From Panaeolus papilionaceus (lineage: Eukaryota; Basidiomycota; Agaricomycetes; Agaricales), in assembly GCA_015501605.1 (NCBI GenBank), contig JADNRZ010000009.1:496001-560000 (forward strand): DNA of 64,000 nucleotides. Reading direction: 5' to 3'. Each line of letters starts with the position of its first letter. Position 1 is the stretch's first letter. Of the stretch, positions 36,972-50,031 are shown piece after piece. Under the pieces are notes generated by a model. That model was given only the letters and a program-made list of their open reading frames with translations. It did not search any database and had not been told where the DNA came from. The position numbers were made by a program, and so were the translations under genes.

Positions 36972-37239
36972 GGAAAACGACAGAAGTGTCCAAGATTAAG
37001 GATGTACAGCAGAAACGATACTTGGAGAAGAGAGGTTAAGTGTAGACGGTTTATGGATATTCATTTTGTGCAAAGCTCAAGTTGGACGCGATTGATCAGC
37101 TGTGTTGTTCGACACTCGGCAAAGACCGACGTCCCTACTCGATGTCACTGAAACCACAAAACACATTTTAAAAGTCCTTTCATTAACAAACAAAATCGCC
37201 AATAACCTAGAGGATATTATACACAGCAATACATTCTAA

Positions 37240-38432
37240 TTATTTAGAAATTGACTTGATCTTCAAACCATTACCAAGGCTAATACCATCCTTAGCTCCC
37301 TCAACAAAGATACCAGAGTACAGAAGGCCGTCGGTCGTACCCTCCTGGATTCCATGGTGCACAACATCGCCTTGCTTGTCTGGTGAATCAGCGGGGTTCA
37401 CAAGGGGGAGCTAAAATGGCAGAGTTGATATTAGCCTAACTCAATTTTATAATGCCGTTTTTACCTTGAGCACACCAAAGTGGAATTCTCCTTTACCCGC
37501 ATCACCAGCTGGCACGCTGAGATTTGGAACGACCTTTGTAACAGGAGTAAGAGGCAGAGATTCGATGGAATACAAGACAGCAAGTGTATGTCTGTCCCAG
37601 TCCACTTGGACTGCGAAGTTGTGCCAGATAAGGGGAAGGAATGGTGTCTCAAAGAGAACGTTTAAGGCGTGGTCGAGGATTTTGAAGTTGCGAGCTCCTT
37701 TGGCAGGGAGTTTGCCAGTGGGGTTGGTGAAGGGAGATCCTGAAGTCCGTGATTATCAACCATGAGTGCCAGTGCTCATTGACAATGTGAAGTCTACTCA
37801 CCGAGCTGGACACCAAAGACATGAGAACCATCACTTGGTTCAATGAATACGACCTGATACTCGTGGTTGTAGTTCAAGGGCTTCTTCTCGTCAGCTTTAA
37901 TAGAGAAGTGAAATACGGTGGTTCCCGTTTCGATCAGAGGAGTAAGGTTGCCTGGACTCCAGTCTTTTTGGGCGATGATATCCGTCCTTCGGAAGCCATA
38001 CTGAGCATTCTGAACATTGCCTCCAGGGATAAATACAGAAGAATTGTCGATGGACACTGCAAGGACTTGTTCTGTTGCTACCGAGGGGAAAGGAAGGAGC
38101 GGAAGGAGCGATTTCTTCCAGAGTGGTGTTGGAGATGATGATTTACCAAGGAGTTGCGTGTACTAAAATGCAAGCGTTCTAGCGAAGTACCCAACCTGAA
38201 AATTGGTACATACATGAGACGCGCTTTCTGATCCTTTAACAACACTGGAAATTTGTGAGAGGTAGTTGTAGTCAAAATATCAAAGCACTGACGTCAAGTA
38301 TGGGTCCCATGAACCATCCAGGTTGTTCTGAGTGTAATTCAAGGGTGCGCGACCATCGTAAAGGATGTCGATGGATGTCGCTAGAGCAACTGCAGGTAAG
38401 AGAACACAAATCAAGTGAAGAAACGCGACCAT
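37240..38432 (-). CDS. Glycoside hydrolase family 131 beta-glucanase (secreted)
   Basis: I place the start at the ATG at 38432, giving a signal peptide MVAFLHLICVLLPAVALA. Blocks typical of GH131 are ILYDGRAPLNYTQNNLDGSW, SIDNSSVFIPGGNVQNAQYG, FRRTDIIAQ, GTTVFHFSIKADEKKPLNYN, HEYQVVFIEPSDGSHVFGVQ, LPLIWHNFAVQVDWDRHTLA and FHFGVLK, ending LYSGIFVEG...GLKIKSISK. Exons join cleanly with GT-AG introns. Family knowledge: fungal GH131 enzymes cleave beta-1,3-, beta-1,6- and beta-1,4-glucans, and act on plant polysaccharides or in remodelling the fungus's own wall. It is a single-domain form with no cellulose-binding module visible. Intact. Confidence 0.92.
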
Positions 38433-38758
38433 AGTGAGGAGCACGAAAGAAATATTTCTTGCCACGTCTAGCCTTTATGATGTGCCCAGGTAAAACATCG
38501 GAAAATGGCAATATGTCGGAAAGCAACGTTGAACGTCACAGGTGCGGTACTGAGTGCAATAAAATACACGGCCGCATAATGTGCCTCGACTGTGTCCTTC
38601 TGAGCACAAAGTAGAACGAGTAACTGCCGAAGTAGGAGAGATGATGTCCTCTTTAAATTCAATCAAATAAGTTGCATAAAAATACATGGACACAATTCCT
38701 AAAAATATGTTAGAATCATGCGTTGAAAAAAATATCGGAGGAATCAAAATACGTACCT

Positions 38759-40563
<1,805 letters not shown>

Positions 40564-41283
40564 CGTTGTTCACAGAAATGGCGGTAACAGGACGCGTCAA
40601 AGTTGTACAGAAACAAGAAGGATGAATAAGCAGGCAGATATCAGCCCAAGTTCCGCTCCTTATTATTATTATTAGTCGGCATGACTGTTGAATAAAGTAC
40701 AAATCAATGGCGACATTGTGGTTACTGAAGAGGATTGCTCACGGCATCCTGTTTGAGGAACATGTCACTCAATGTTCAACATCAACACTGCCTGGGCACT
40801 CTCATTATCTATCTAAACTCGGGGTATTATTTACTTCAAAGAAAAAATTCATTAAATAAATAAATTTTTTCTCTATCACTAAAGAGACCCTTGATGCGAA
40901 ATTCAACCTTCGAAATTTTACCTTGATGATGTTGGGACTACAACGTTTTCTCTGAGATTAAATAGACATGGCTACCTTGGAGAGTGGCAAAATATTAACG
41001 TCCATGGTCGTGGTTGGTAGACTACAAGAGAGGTCAAGCTCACATTTTTCAGCGACTGGAGATAAGAGATTAGATGTCTATCATCTGTATCAGCGCTCAG
41101 CCCCTATTCACGGCTATGCCACCCATACCGCAATACCCGGTTCTAAGTATTCTCTGGAGCAAGCGAAGCGGAGACATATCAGTAGTCTTACCAATACAAA
41201 CCTAATCCACCCCCAAGTTTACCGTGTCTTCTCACAGAACAGATTTCCTTCTCTAAACCTCCTTCCATCTCATCCTTTCAAAG
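40564..41283. other. Divergent upstream region between GSH2 and the hydroxyacid oxidase gene
   Basis: The two genes are transcribed away from each other, so this 720 bp should hold both promoters. It contains a short (TAT)n run near 40660 and an A/T-rich block at 40830-40880. No gene is supported. Confidence 0.5.
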
Positions 41284-42970
41284 ATGGCAGCAACAAATCT
41301 TGATAATACCAACCCATGGAGCACATACATGCTCCAGCTCTATTCAAGCCGCAAAGCTCCTGAGCCACTTGGAACAGTTGTGTTTGAGGAAATTGAGGCG
41401 AAGGCGAAGGAAAAGCTGAAAGATTATGGAGGTAAGTACCGTAATCGCAGCGGGTATCGAGAACTTGGCTGATGAATGACTTGCATAGGAGCCTTCATGT
41501 ACGCTGGCGGCAGCGCTGGTACTAACTCAACCGAGCGCGCAAATCGTAAAGCATTCGAAAAGTGGGCGATCATACCCCGCATGCTTGTAAACTCTACCAA
41601 ACGATCACTCGAAGTAAGATTAACCTTTTATCAAAGCTTGAATCGAAGGATAATGAATTGGCAATCGATATAGACCACGATCTTCGGCGTTAAGCACAAC
41701 TCTCCTGTATTTATTGCTCCGATCGGTGTACAAGCCATCTTTGCAAAAGATGCCGAGTTCAATCCTGCGCGTGCTGCTCAGGCTCTTGGAATCCCGTTTA
41801 TTCTGAGCACAGCGGCCAGTCGTTCGATGGAAGAAATAGCCAAAGCTAATGGAGATGGATATAGGTGGTACCAACTTTACTGGTGCGCATATTCGCCTTA
41901 TATACAACCCCATATTAAATATTTTGTGTGAAGGCCTCGCAACAACGACGTTACACTCTCATTATTGAGCCGCGCCAAAGCGAACAACTACAAAGCTTTG
42001 ATTGTCACTCTGGACACCATGTCCCTCGGCTGGCGCCCTCACGATCTTGAAAAGGCCTACATCCCCTTCGCGCATGGAGTTGGTATTCAGGTCGGCAAGT
42101 CCGACCCCGTCTTCATGGCGCGTCACGGGAAGCAACCTATCATCGAGGGAGATCACCCCAAATTCCCTTATGACCCCGCCGAATTCGACCGTGGCTTTGT
42201 AGCCGGCGACGAAAAAATTAAAGAACAAATATACCTGGGAACAGAATGGCTCAAGGAAGCAAATTCTGGGTTGTATCGCAGTTGGGAAGATTTGAAGTTT
42301 TTGAGAGATAATTGGGAAGGACCCTTGGTGCTGAAGGGTATCCAAAGACTTCAGGTAAGCATTTAAAGTGTTATTCAGGGTCGAATTTTCCCTTTGATGC
42401 CCTCCCTGCTGATGTTGATATCAGGACGCAGAATTGGCAATTGACCATGGAGCAGATGGCATCATCGTTTCCAATCATGGTAAGGCCGTATACCACTTGC
42501 TGCGGATGGGTTCACTGCAGGTCTGACAATTTTACTGCAGGCGGCCGTCAAGTCGATGGAGCCATCCCTTCGTTACTCGCGCTGGAAATGATCATGAAGT
42601 CCGAGAAAGTGAAAGCAGCACAAGCCTCTGGCAAGTTCACTGTGCTTTTTGACTCTGGAATCCGAACCGGTTCGGACATCATCAAAGCACTAGCGCTAGG
42701 CGCCCAGGCCGTTCTTAGTACGTCTTCCTCTCTTCCCCATCAATGCCATCACTCAATCATAACTTCCTAACTTCGATTTTACTTTCTTTAATTTGCGTAA
42801 TAGTCGGACGCCCTTGGCTATATGGTTCTATCGTCGGAGGTCAGGCTGGGGTTGAACAAGTCCTCAGGCATACATTGGCTGATCTGGACAACACTTTGGG
42901 GTTGGCTGGGTACACGAGTTTGGATGAGATTCGCGGCAAGGCAGATGAAGTCCTCGTGAGGATGACATGA
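41284..42970 (+). CDS. FMN-dependent alpha-hydroxyacid oxidase, lactate 2-monooxygenase-like (seven exons, 433 aa)
   Basis: Exons 41284-41431, 41489-41613, 41674-41882, 41934-42354, 42425-42479, 42541-42717 and 42804-42970 total 1302 nt in frame. Blocks are [104 protein letters not shown], the active-site signature [11 protein letters not shown] with its catalytic His and Arg, [19 protein letters not shown] and [16 protein letters not shown]. The insertion around residues 190-240 resembles lactate 2-monooxygenases more than yeast cytochrome b2, and no haem domain is present. Likely oxidises an L-2-hydroxyacid using FMN and oxygen. Intact. Confidence 0.9.
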
Positions 42971-44385
42971 TGGAGCCCCATTGTTCATAGAAAACAAACG
43001 AATAAATAGAAGGGGCAAGGAACAGACGTCGTTGAGTCGGCGGATATGAAAGCCATCAGTTTCGAGAGGGTTTAGTGTACTTGTAATACTGCGGGCGTCA
43101 TGATCATCGTATCGATCACACACGTTGAAAGTACAATGAAATGGAAGCTTACTTTTATTAAGGGAATTTCATTCTTTTGGGAATTCAGGGCGGAATTTTT
43201 CGCATAAACTCGATCCGTGAACCTTTACTGGCCTTCTTTCCTAGGTGCAGGGATCGTCCGCTTCAGGCCATAATCGCGGATACCGAGTCTGGAATCGTTT
43301 TTAGATCTGTGTGTACAAGGCAGTGCATTCAATTCGTGCTCGTTTTGTCGTAAGCAATAATTCTCTCTCAATACACTTGTCAGTCGGCCTCCGACGGTCG
43401 TGACGCATTCGTGAGGTCTTTTTTTGATGGATTGTAGTTGATGCTGTCCTGCGGTTTCTAATTCGAAACATCGAGGATCCCATATCGGGGCCCGCAGCGG
43501 ACGCCGGGGCGTCTTAACTCCTACATACCCCACTTCATTCACTAGCCGTCGGTATGATAATATCTTCGTGCACCTATGAGTAATTTGAGACTTGAATTAT
43601 CTGTGCCCCGCGCAGTCATTAAACGTGCACAATGAGAACCACTTCGGTGCTCAGTAGCCATTCCAGTGACTCAAAGATAACATTCGAGGGTGCGTTTTTG
43701 ACCTCTCGTAAGGATATGCATGTATGTATACACCTGAGTGTTCAAAGTGTCTGTTATCTCGGAACTCGACAATTGTTGTGTTGTTGCCTACAAGCTACTA
43801 CTAGTAAGCACCTGATTCTATCGACGATTGATGACGGTATCCGGACTCTAAGTACAGTCATAGATCAGGCAAAGAATCGCGCGACCCAGCCTTAATGGAT
43901 CGATCTTTCAAAGGGATAGCAAGCGTGGAAGTCCAGAAGGTGATTTTAATTTAGATCTCACAAGCAGAGATCCCAGAACCCTCCGTATGAGGTCGTCAAC
44001 GGACTCAGCTGACCCTCGCCGGCGCTTGTGAATCTCTAGATACCTTAGACTTGCCTTTTCTATTCCCGAGTTGCAGAGTCAGCAGCAACCGTGCAGGTCC
44101 TGAAGATGCAAGACAGACCGATATTCCTCCATGTGGAAGAAATGCCATGACAAGCTTTCGAAAGAAACTATTCCACCATTAAATTGTTTCAATTGGGGGC
44201 AGTGTGCACTGGTTTGGTGGCAGTGGAGAGCTTTGGGCAAGATTTGGGTCAGATTTATTTTTGGCCTTGCCCTGCATTCACAAACTAGAGACAACGAAGC
44301 CACGCGGAAAACCTAAGATAGGCTGATAAGTACTGCAAGTAAAAATGTATTTTCTCTCTAAAGTTTGATGATGATGAACAATAAG
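42971..44385. other. Gene-poor interval between convergent genes
   Basis: 3' flanks of the hydroxyacid oxidase (+) and ALG11 (-). A 105-codon minus frame at 43225-43542 has no ATG-linked exon or motif I recognise. Nothing else is supported. Confidence 0.45.
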
Positions 44386-46410
44386 TTACAAAAAATCTCT
44401 CCATCCACTGGCATTCCAACCCTTCTCAAACTCCTTTTCCGAAAATCGTTCCACCGCCCACGCACGAGTTCGGAAACGGATATTCCGCTCATCTTCCGGA
44501 GAGAGAGTAAGGACTGTATGCATGGCTTGAGCAAATTCCAGCGTGTTGGTGGCATGGAAACCTAAAAAAGTATTTCTGAGCTCTGCTCGGGGATTGCGCA
44601 TGTCATTTTAGCCTCACCTGTTCGCTCTCCTTGGTAAGGCACGATGATGTCTTTCAATGGTCCGCCTGACGCATGAGCGACGGGAATCACTCCCGCAGCC
44701 TGACATGCAACAAATGGAAAGAAAAATGATTAGTTTCGAGGTTTAAGTCCGGTCGGGGTAACAAGCTAACCATGAACTCTATAATGTTGATGCCGAAGTG
44801 CTCATCGACCATTGTACTCAAGCCAATGCTGGCTCTAGATAGCCAATTTAGCACAGTTGCGTATGGGGCATTAACGATGATCTGCGCATGTGCCTAGAAG
44901 GATAATGTGTTCAAGCTTGTTTCATGAACAGTAGACCGTGCAAATATACCTCCAGATCAAGATCTTTCACCGCCTTGCGGAGTCCCTCCACACGTCGAGC
45001 ATCTCCGTCGTTCCTTGAACCGCCGATCATCACTAACTGGACGTTGTTTGTACGGTGCTCTGGATGGATCTCAAGAAGTTGATGGAAAGCTTGTACTTGG
45101 GCGAGGTGATCCTTCTCGGGACTGCGGATTACTGAGTCAATGAAAAATTCAGTGTAGTAGACAATGCCCTAACCGAAATTGTGCGACACTTAGAACCACT
45201 CTTTCTCGTGGAGTTAATGAAAATTGTGATATTTCCTTGGTGTCACAGGGTGGATAAACTATCTGTGGTGTCGCTTCTGTGACTGGTCTTGATAATAACG
45301 CGAACAGAGGGAAGGCGGCGAGATGTAAGATCTCCAGGAGGGGGTCTGAGTGACGAAGAATCGACTGAATATGGTTCCGGGTCCACGTCGAATTTACCAT
45401 TAAGAAGGAGGCCTTTCGAAGTGACTGCGCGTAATGGTACATGAACAACCGATAATACCTGATGACATATGTTAGTTCCCATGCCATCCATGTAGAATGG
45501 AACCTACAGGAGTTTCAAGGAACTGAGAAACGCCGATGACGATATAGCGTTTGTGTTCGTATGCCACGTTTTGCGAGATTTAACTCGAGCCAGCATGTCG
45601 GTACTGATGGTAGGATAATGAACGTATGCGCCGATAGGCACTTTGCCTAGAAGGGAGAACACATGAAACGAAAAGGCGTATCCCATAGTATCTACAAACT
45701 TGAGGGTTAGGAAACTTAGAACCGAAGTTTACGTTCCACATACCTATGTAAAGGTCAGGCAGTATTTTTCTTGCTGCTTCAAAAGCGAGCACCATTGAGC
45801 CCAAGCTTTGACCTAGCAGTGTAAACCTTGGCCACGCTGAATCCTCCACCAAATATCTGGATTCCAGGAACACGAAATGGAGAGAGCGAGGATCCAGTGC
45901 AATGTCAAATCGGGACTGCAGTGAATAGTCATGAATTCATGGAATATAGTAAGTACAACCTATACATACCTTGACCTTTGATACAATTTCCTCCTTGGTG
46001 ACGTCGCTGTCCCCACTATAGACCACGCTGATAACGTCAGGGTCATTACGCTGCACAGATGCAATTGCGGTCCACAAGACTCGTTCTCCTCCGCCTCCTG
46101 CATTACTAAAGGCTGAGTTCAGAATAAGACAACGTAAATAGGATTCTCCGCATTATTTTACGCACCAATAGGGATGAAAATATGCTACAAGACGCTTCTT
46201 GCCTCCATCAATTCCGAGCTCGGCGAATATAGCTTTCCTTCGCTCATGATTTGTTGACCGCAGCACCCAACTGCCAGCTTCAAGAGCGAATAAAAGAAGA
46301 ATCAGAGAAAGTGATACGACAGTGTATATCCCTCCTACAACCAGGAGAATTGAACTTATCATGGTGGTGGTGGTTGCAAAGACTATGAACGATGACGGTG
46401 TCGACCACAT
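44386..46410 (-). CDS. ALG11: ALG11 alpha-1,2-mannosyltransferase (N-glycan assembly)
   Basis: Starts [20 protein letters not shown] at 46410 with an N-terminal membrane anchor ([20 protein letters not shown]). Blocks: [169 protein letters not shown] (EX7E-type motif) and [10 protein letters not shown]. Ends [16 protein letters not shown]. Family knowledge: adds the fourth and fifth mannoses to the dolichol-linked oligosaccharide on the cytosolic ER face. Multiple short introns, all reconcilable. Intact. Confidence 0.94.
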
Positions 46411-46701
46411 AGTGCGTGGGAATGTTTTGATATGAACATGCTCATCGTTGTCTGCTACTCTTGCTCTCTACCATCACCATCGAAATGCAAAAAATGCTCA
46501 CAAAGTCGTTCAAAGTACTTGTTCGTCAACATATCTACCTTAAATTCTCAAGACTATGGGTTAGGGGTATGCTACGGGGACCTTAATAACTGCAGTTAAA
46601 TCACCGTACCGAATCGAGATTTCATCGAAACCCGATGGCCACTTTGCTTAGATTGGCGCTTGAAAAAAGCCAGATCCACTGGAGTGAGTCAGTTGGTGGG
46701 G

Positions 46702-46707
46702 TATAAA
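46702..46707 (+). promoter_or_regulatory. TATA box of the small gene at 46838
   Basis: TATAAA at 46702-46707, about 130 nt before the proposed ATG, followed by a C/T-rich stretch (46770-46830) typical of fungal transcription starts. Confidence 0.4.
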
Positions 46708-46837
46708 AGGGCGGCACTCAATCGAGTAAAATCCCCACTAACAGTCAAAACACTCTGTCACAAAACAATCTATTTCCCCTCTTCACCCAACCAACGCATC
46801 ATCCCCCCCCTTTTCCTCACCACTTGCAACTAGTGTC

Positions 46838-47161
46838 ATGCAGTCGCTAGTCGCTGTGTATATCATCGTTCCTTTGCGTGAGTTGAATGTTCGTATACGA
46901 TCCGTCGTTACTGATGCTGAAGAACCCTAACGTATAGTTCTTATCCTCTTTGCCCTGTGGGCATTCATGTTGATCACGACGACAACACCCCGGAACAACA
47001 ATTCTCATGTTTATGAGCTGCCCGTTCACAACCCACACCACGTTAATTACCCTGTCTCCGGTCCAGCCTTATACTTCCCTCGAAGGGCCCCGCGTTCTAC
47101 TATGCGCGATCTTCAAGCCGGCATTCCTCAACGCCCACCCTTCGCTCATGTCAACCGCTGA
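46838..47161 (+). CDS. Small single-span membrane or signal-anchored protein (two exons, 87 aa)
   Basis: Exon 1 (46838-46877, 40 nt) and exon 2 (46938-47161) are joined by a 60-nt intron with GTGAGT donor and TATAG acceptor; together 264 nt. The protein begins with one continuous hydrophobic segment spanning the exon junction (MQSLVAVYIIVPLLLILFAL, then WAFMLI). A polar tail rich in Pro, His, Asn and Arg follows and ends PPFAHVNR. The hydrophobic run being completed only by splicing supports the model, as do a TATA box and pyrimidine-rich leader upstream. It diverges from ALG11. No family is recognised. Confidence 0.5.
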
Positions 47162-47571
47162 TAGCTGTGTCGTCAGCTTGCACCCATCTCTGACTCTTAT
47201 ACTCTCATTGAGGTTTCTCGTCTTAACCCCTGCATGGTGTGACTGACGCGACTCTAACTCAAAACAATTTCAACGATATTATCATTCTTTCATGCCTCAC
47301 TTCATCTACTCTTCGTCTCCCCGCAACGCTTGCATATGCTCTGCACTTTCGCTTTTTCTTTGCTTGTTTTGTAACCTTTTATACCCCGTCTTCGTCTGTT
47401 TATCACAACTCGCTTTTTTATTTCGCTCTGAATTTGTTTGGATTTTTTGAATTATTGATCCTTCCTTTTCTTGTCCACACTATGTTTCACAACTTCTTAT
47501 GACGCCGGTGATTATGCCTTCATGAATTAATTCTTCCGTTCTACTTTTTCTATTCACCTTTACAAGTATAA
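47162..47571. other. Pyrimidine-rich 3' flank of the small gene
   Basis: C/T-rich plus strand with no gene supported; leads into the microsatellite at 47572. Confidence 0.45.
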
Positions 47572-47572
47572 T

Positions 47573-47632
<60 letters not shown>

Positions 47633-47660
47633 TCCTTCCTTCCTTCCTTCCTTCCTTCCT
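47572..47660. repeat. Compound tetranucleotide microsatellite (TTTC)n-(TTCC)n
   Basis: About fifteen uninterrupted TTTC units followed by about seven TTCC units. A typical slippage-prone simple repeat. Confidence 0.95.
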
Positions 47661-49680
47661 GGTTCCCCGATATATGCTGCGAGGTCTCCCTCTCAGGACC
47701 TCTTCTTCATTAGACCCCAACGTAGAGTATCATTATTTCCCCTATGAAGTTTCCCCCTTCTTCAATTTTGATATTTTACCTCAATCGTTAGAACATGCGG
47801 CCAGTCATCATGGTGCATTTTCTGGCACAACCGTATCCTTCGTAGATGTGTATTGCTTTTCCCTCTTCACGACTCTCCTTATTGCCAGCACTCTTTCTGT
47901 GCATGACTAACCACAGTCATTCTTTTGCTCATAGACCCATCACATCATCCTACGCATGCACAACTCACTGTACACTAGTTATCATCCTCGCATAAACCTA
48001 CGCTGTCATTACTGTACCCACAAATACTATTGCATTGTATATTAAAACAAGCTTGTTGACGGACGGGCCGCCTTTCAAGTTTGTCCTGTAGGGGCAGCAA
48101 AAGCCAAAGTCAAAAATGCCACAGGTCCCCGGCAAGCACTGCCTGATGAGGCGCTGCGTATGGCACCCCCCAGTGCAGTATCGGCATCTGACACTTGTCT
48201 CCCAACTCTGTCTTCAAGGTTGGCTCTCCGCCTGAAGCCTCCCAGAAACCCCATACAACCTTGTGAGGCTGTGTGAACAAAGGGAGGGAAATGGCTCGGC
48301 ATCGTCCGACATGCTGTCTCGAAAAGATGGCCGAGCTCATCGCTCGAACCCAAACCAAATCCCCGCGGAACGAACATCACTCCTCTTGTGTTTCTAAGCA
48401 AATACATAGTACTGTATAATATTGCAACATGGTTCAATTCCAGCACACAAGTTTTGTAGCGGATGTGTAAAGTAAATACTGCGCAAGCTAATTGTGATTA
48501 TCAAAAGATCGATTTTTGATTTACCGCAACTTTCCTGTAACTTTCCTTCATTTTTGACTGGAAAACTGGAAGACACGGAGCTTCGCTTACTCGTCTTACC
48601 GGCAGGCCCCGCAGGTGGGTCACTTTGGAATGTTTCGGCATGAAAGATAGCGAGCCTCGTGTTGTGCTACTGCGTCCTAATATGCCGCATGTAACGTCGA
48701 GCTGACGTCAATAATGCCAATGGGCGCCATAATTTGAAATTTTCCGGAGCTTCGAGGAAGAAATTCGAGGGTACTACATGACTGTTATTGAGGGTTCATT
48801 CAATCTCTAGCAAGACCCGCGCCACTGGGACGTTACTTGAGCGTGTAACTACTGTCCCAAAACGTTCCGCAACCAAGGCGCCTGTCGATGCTGCGCGTGC
48901 GTGATAGGCGATACTATAACTTAAGCTTGGCAAAAGTAATCGAAGCTCGGCGCCTTGGCTCAAAGTATCCCCAGAGCGCCGTGCCCCTCATGACTATGGA
49001 AATTCGCTGGAGAACACCGCTATGGATGCAAACTTTTCTTTTGCTGATGAAGGACTTGTTACCGCAGCTGACACTTCTATTCGAATCTGCGGACAATCAG
49101 TCAGCATTGTCCGTGATTGCTTCTTACACACCATCGGAGTATATGATACTGCTTGAACTTAGTAAGTGGCTTCACCCACGCTGATCTGTGAGTAATGTGT
49201 GCGCTAGCGTGCACGCTACAATTACATCTATATTTCTTACTTAGTGCCATCGTATTGTTCATAGTTTACCAGATGCGCTGGGATGCTGATCATAACAAAC
49301 ACTGCCGCTGCAAGGGGGATTTATTTTCTGCTCAGGGGGGGTTTTTGGCCCTGCGATGTATGAAGATAGCATTCGCACCCCCTCCGTCCGAAGATTCAGA
49401 CCCACCTCTGATGTTGTCTTCTTTTAACATTGTGTAGTGAAAAGGATCTACCATCTCCTTCAACATTGGTATTTTTTCCTCCCAAATAGGGTACCTTGGG
49501 AGACGGGTCATGAAGCGAGGCTGCCTCATGTCTTTTGTGCGCTCAACTTGTGTCCCAAGTATATGCTTCATACAGCATTAGAAATGATGGTGTATAGTGC
49601 GATCGGCCGATAGCAGGTATCTGCACCCTAAATCTAATCAGACATCAATGTATAATATGTGGTAAGTAAAATGGAAGAGT
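47661..49680. other. Gene-poor stretch
   Basis: Open frames such as 48075-48446 minus (123 codons) and 48888-49184 plus (98 codons) show no motif or exon partners. No gene is supported. Confidence 0.4.
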
Positions 49681-50031
49681 CTACATTTCGATGACAGTGC
49701 CTAACGGGGTACCTTCAACCTCGAAGCAATATACAAGAATGGGTATGTGTAGGTTCCCGAATTCCGTCAAAGCGTAGCATTCACAGTTCCAATAACTCGG
49801 AGGGATATCCGAGGCTGATTGAACAATAGGACCATCCAGAAAGGCCTTGCGTACACACAACTCCTTATTGAGTTGGAAACATGAGTTGACGGATGTAGTC
49901 TTAATAGAACAGCCTCCGACAGGATTGTAATTACATGTCCCTGCTCTATCATGATCGAGCTCCAACAAACCCACACAACTCCAGCCATTGAATGGGTAAA
50001 CGGACAGCTCTTCAACTTCGACAAAGTTGAG
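49681..50031 (-). CDS. Candidate exon of a small cysteine-rich (eight-Cys) protein
   Basis: An open stretch of 117 codons with no internal ATG start ends in a stop at 49681. It has eight cysteines in seven patches (WSC, GTC, GGC, NSC, ELC, NCEC, YC), an even number spread evenly, as in disulfide-stabilised secreted fungal proteins. It ends EVEGTPLGTVIEM. Because no start is present, an upstream exon with a signal peptide would be required, and I could not identify one convincingly. Possibly a secreted-protein gene or a fragment of one; possibly chance. Confidence 0.3.
   Translation of the reverse strand, partial: LNFVEVEELSVYPFNGWSCVGLLELDHDRAGTCNYNPVGGCSIKTTSVNSCFQLNKELCVRKAFLDGPIVQSASDIPPSYWNCECYALTEFGNLHIPILVYCFEVEGTPLGTVIEM

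Noticed and set aside
47674..47910. 78-codon plus-strand frame after the microsatellite
   Set aside because: No conserved feature or splice evidence; pyrimidine-driven composition.
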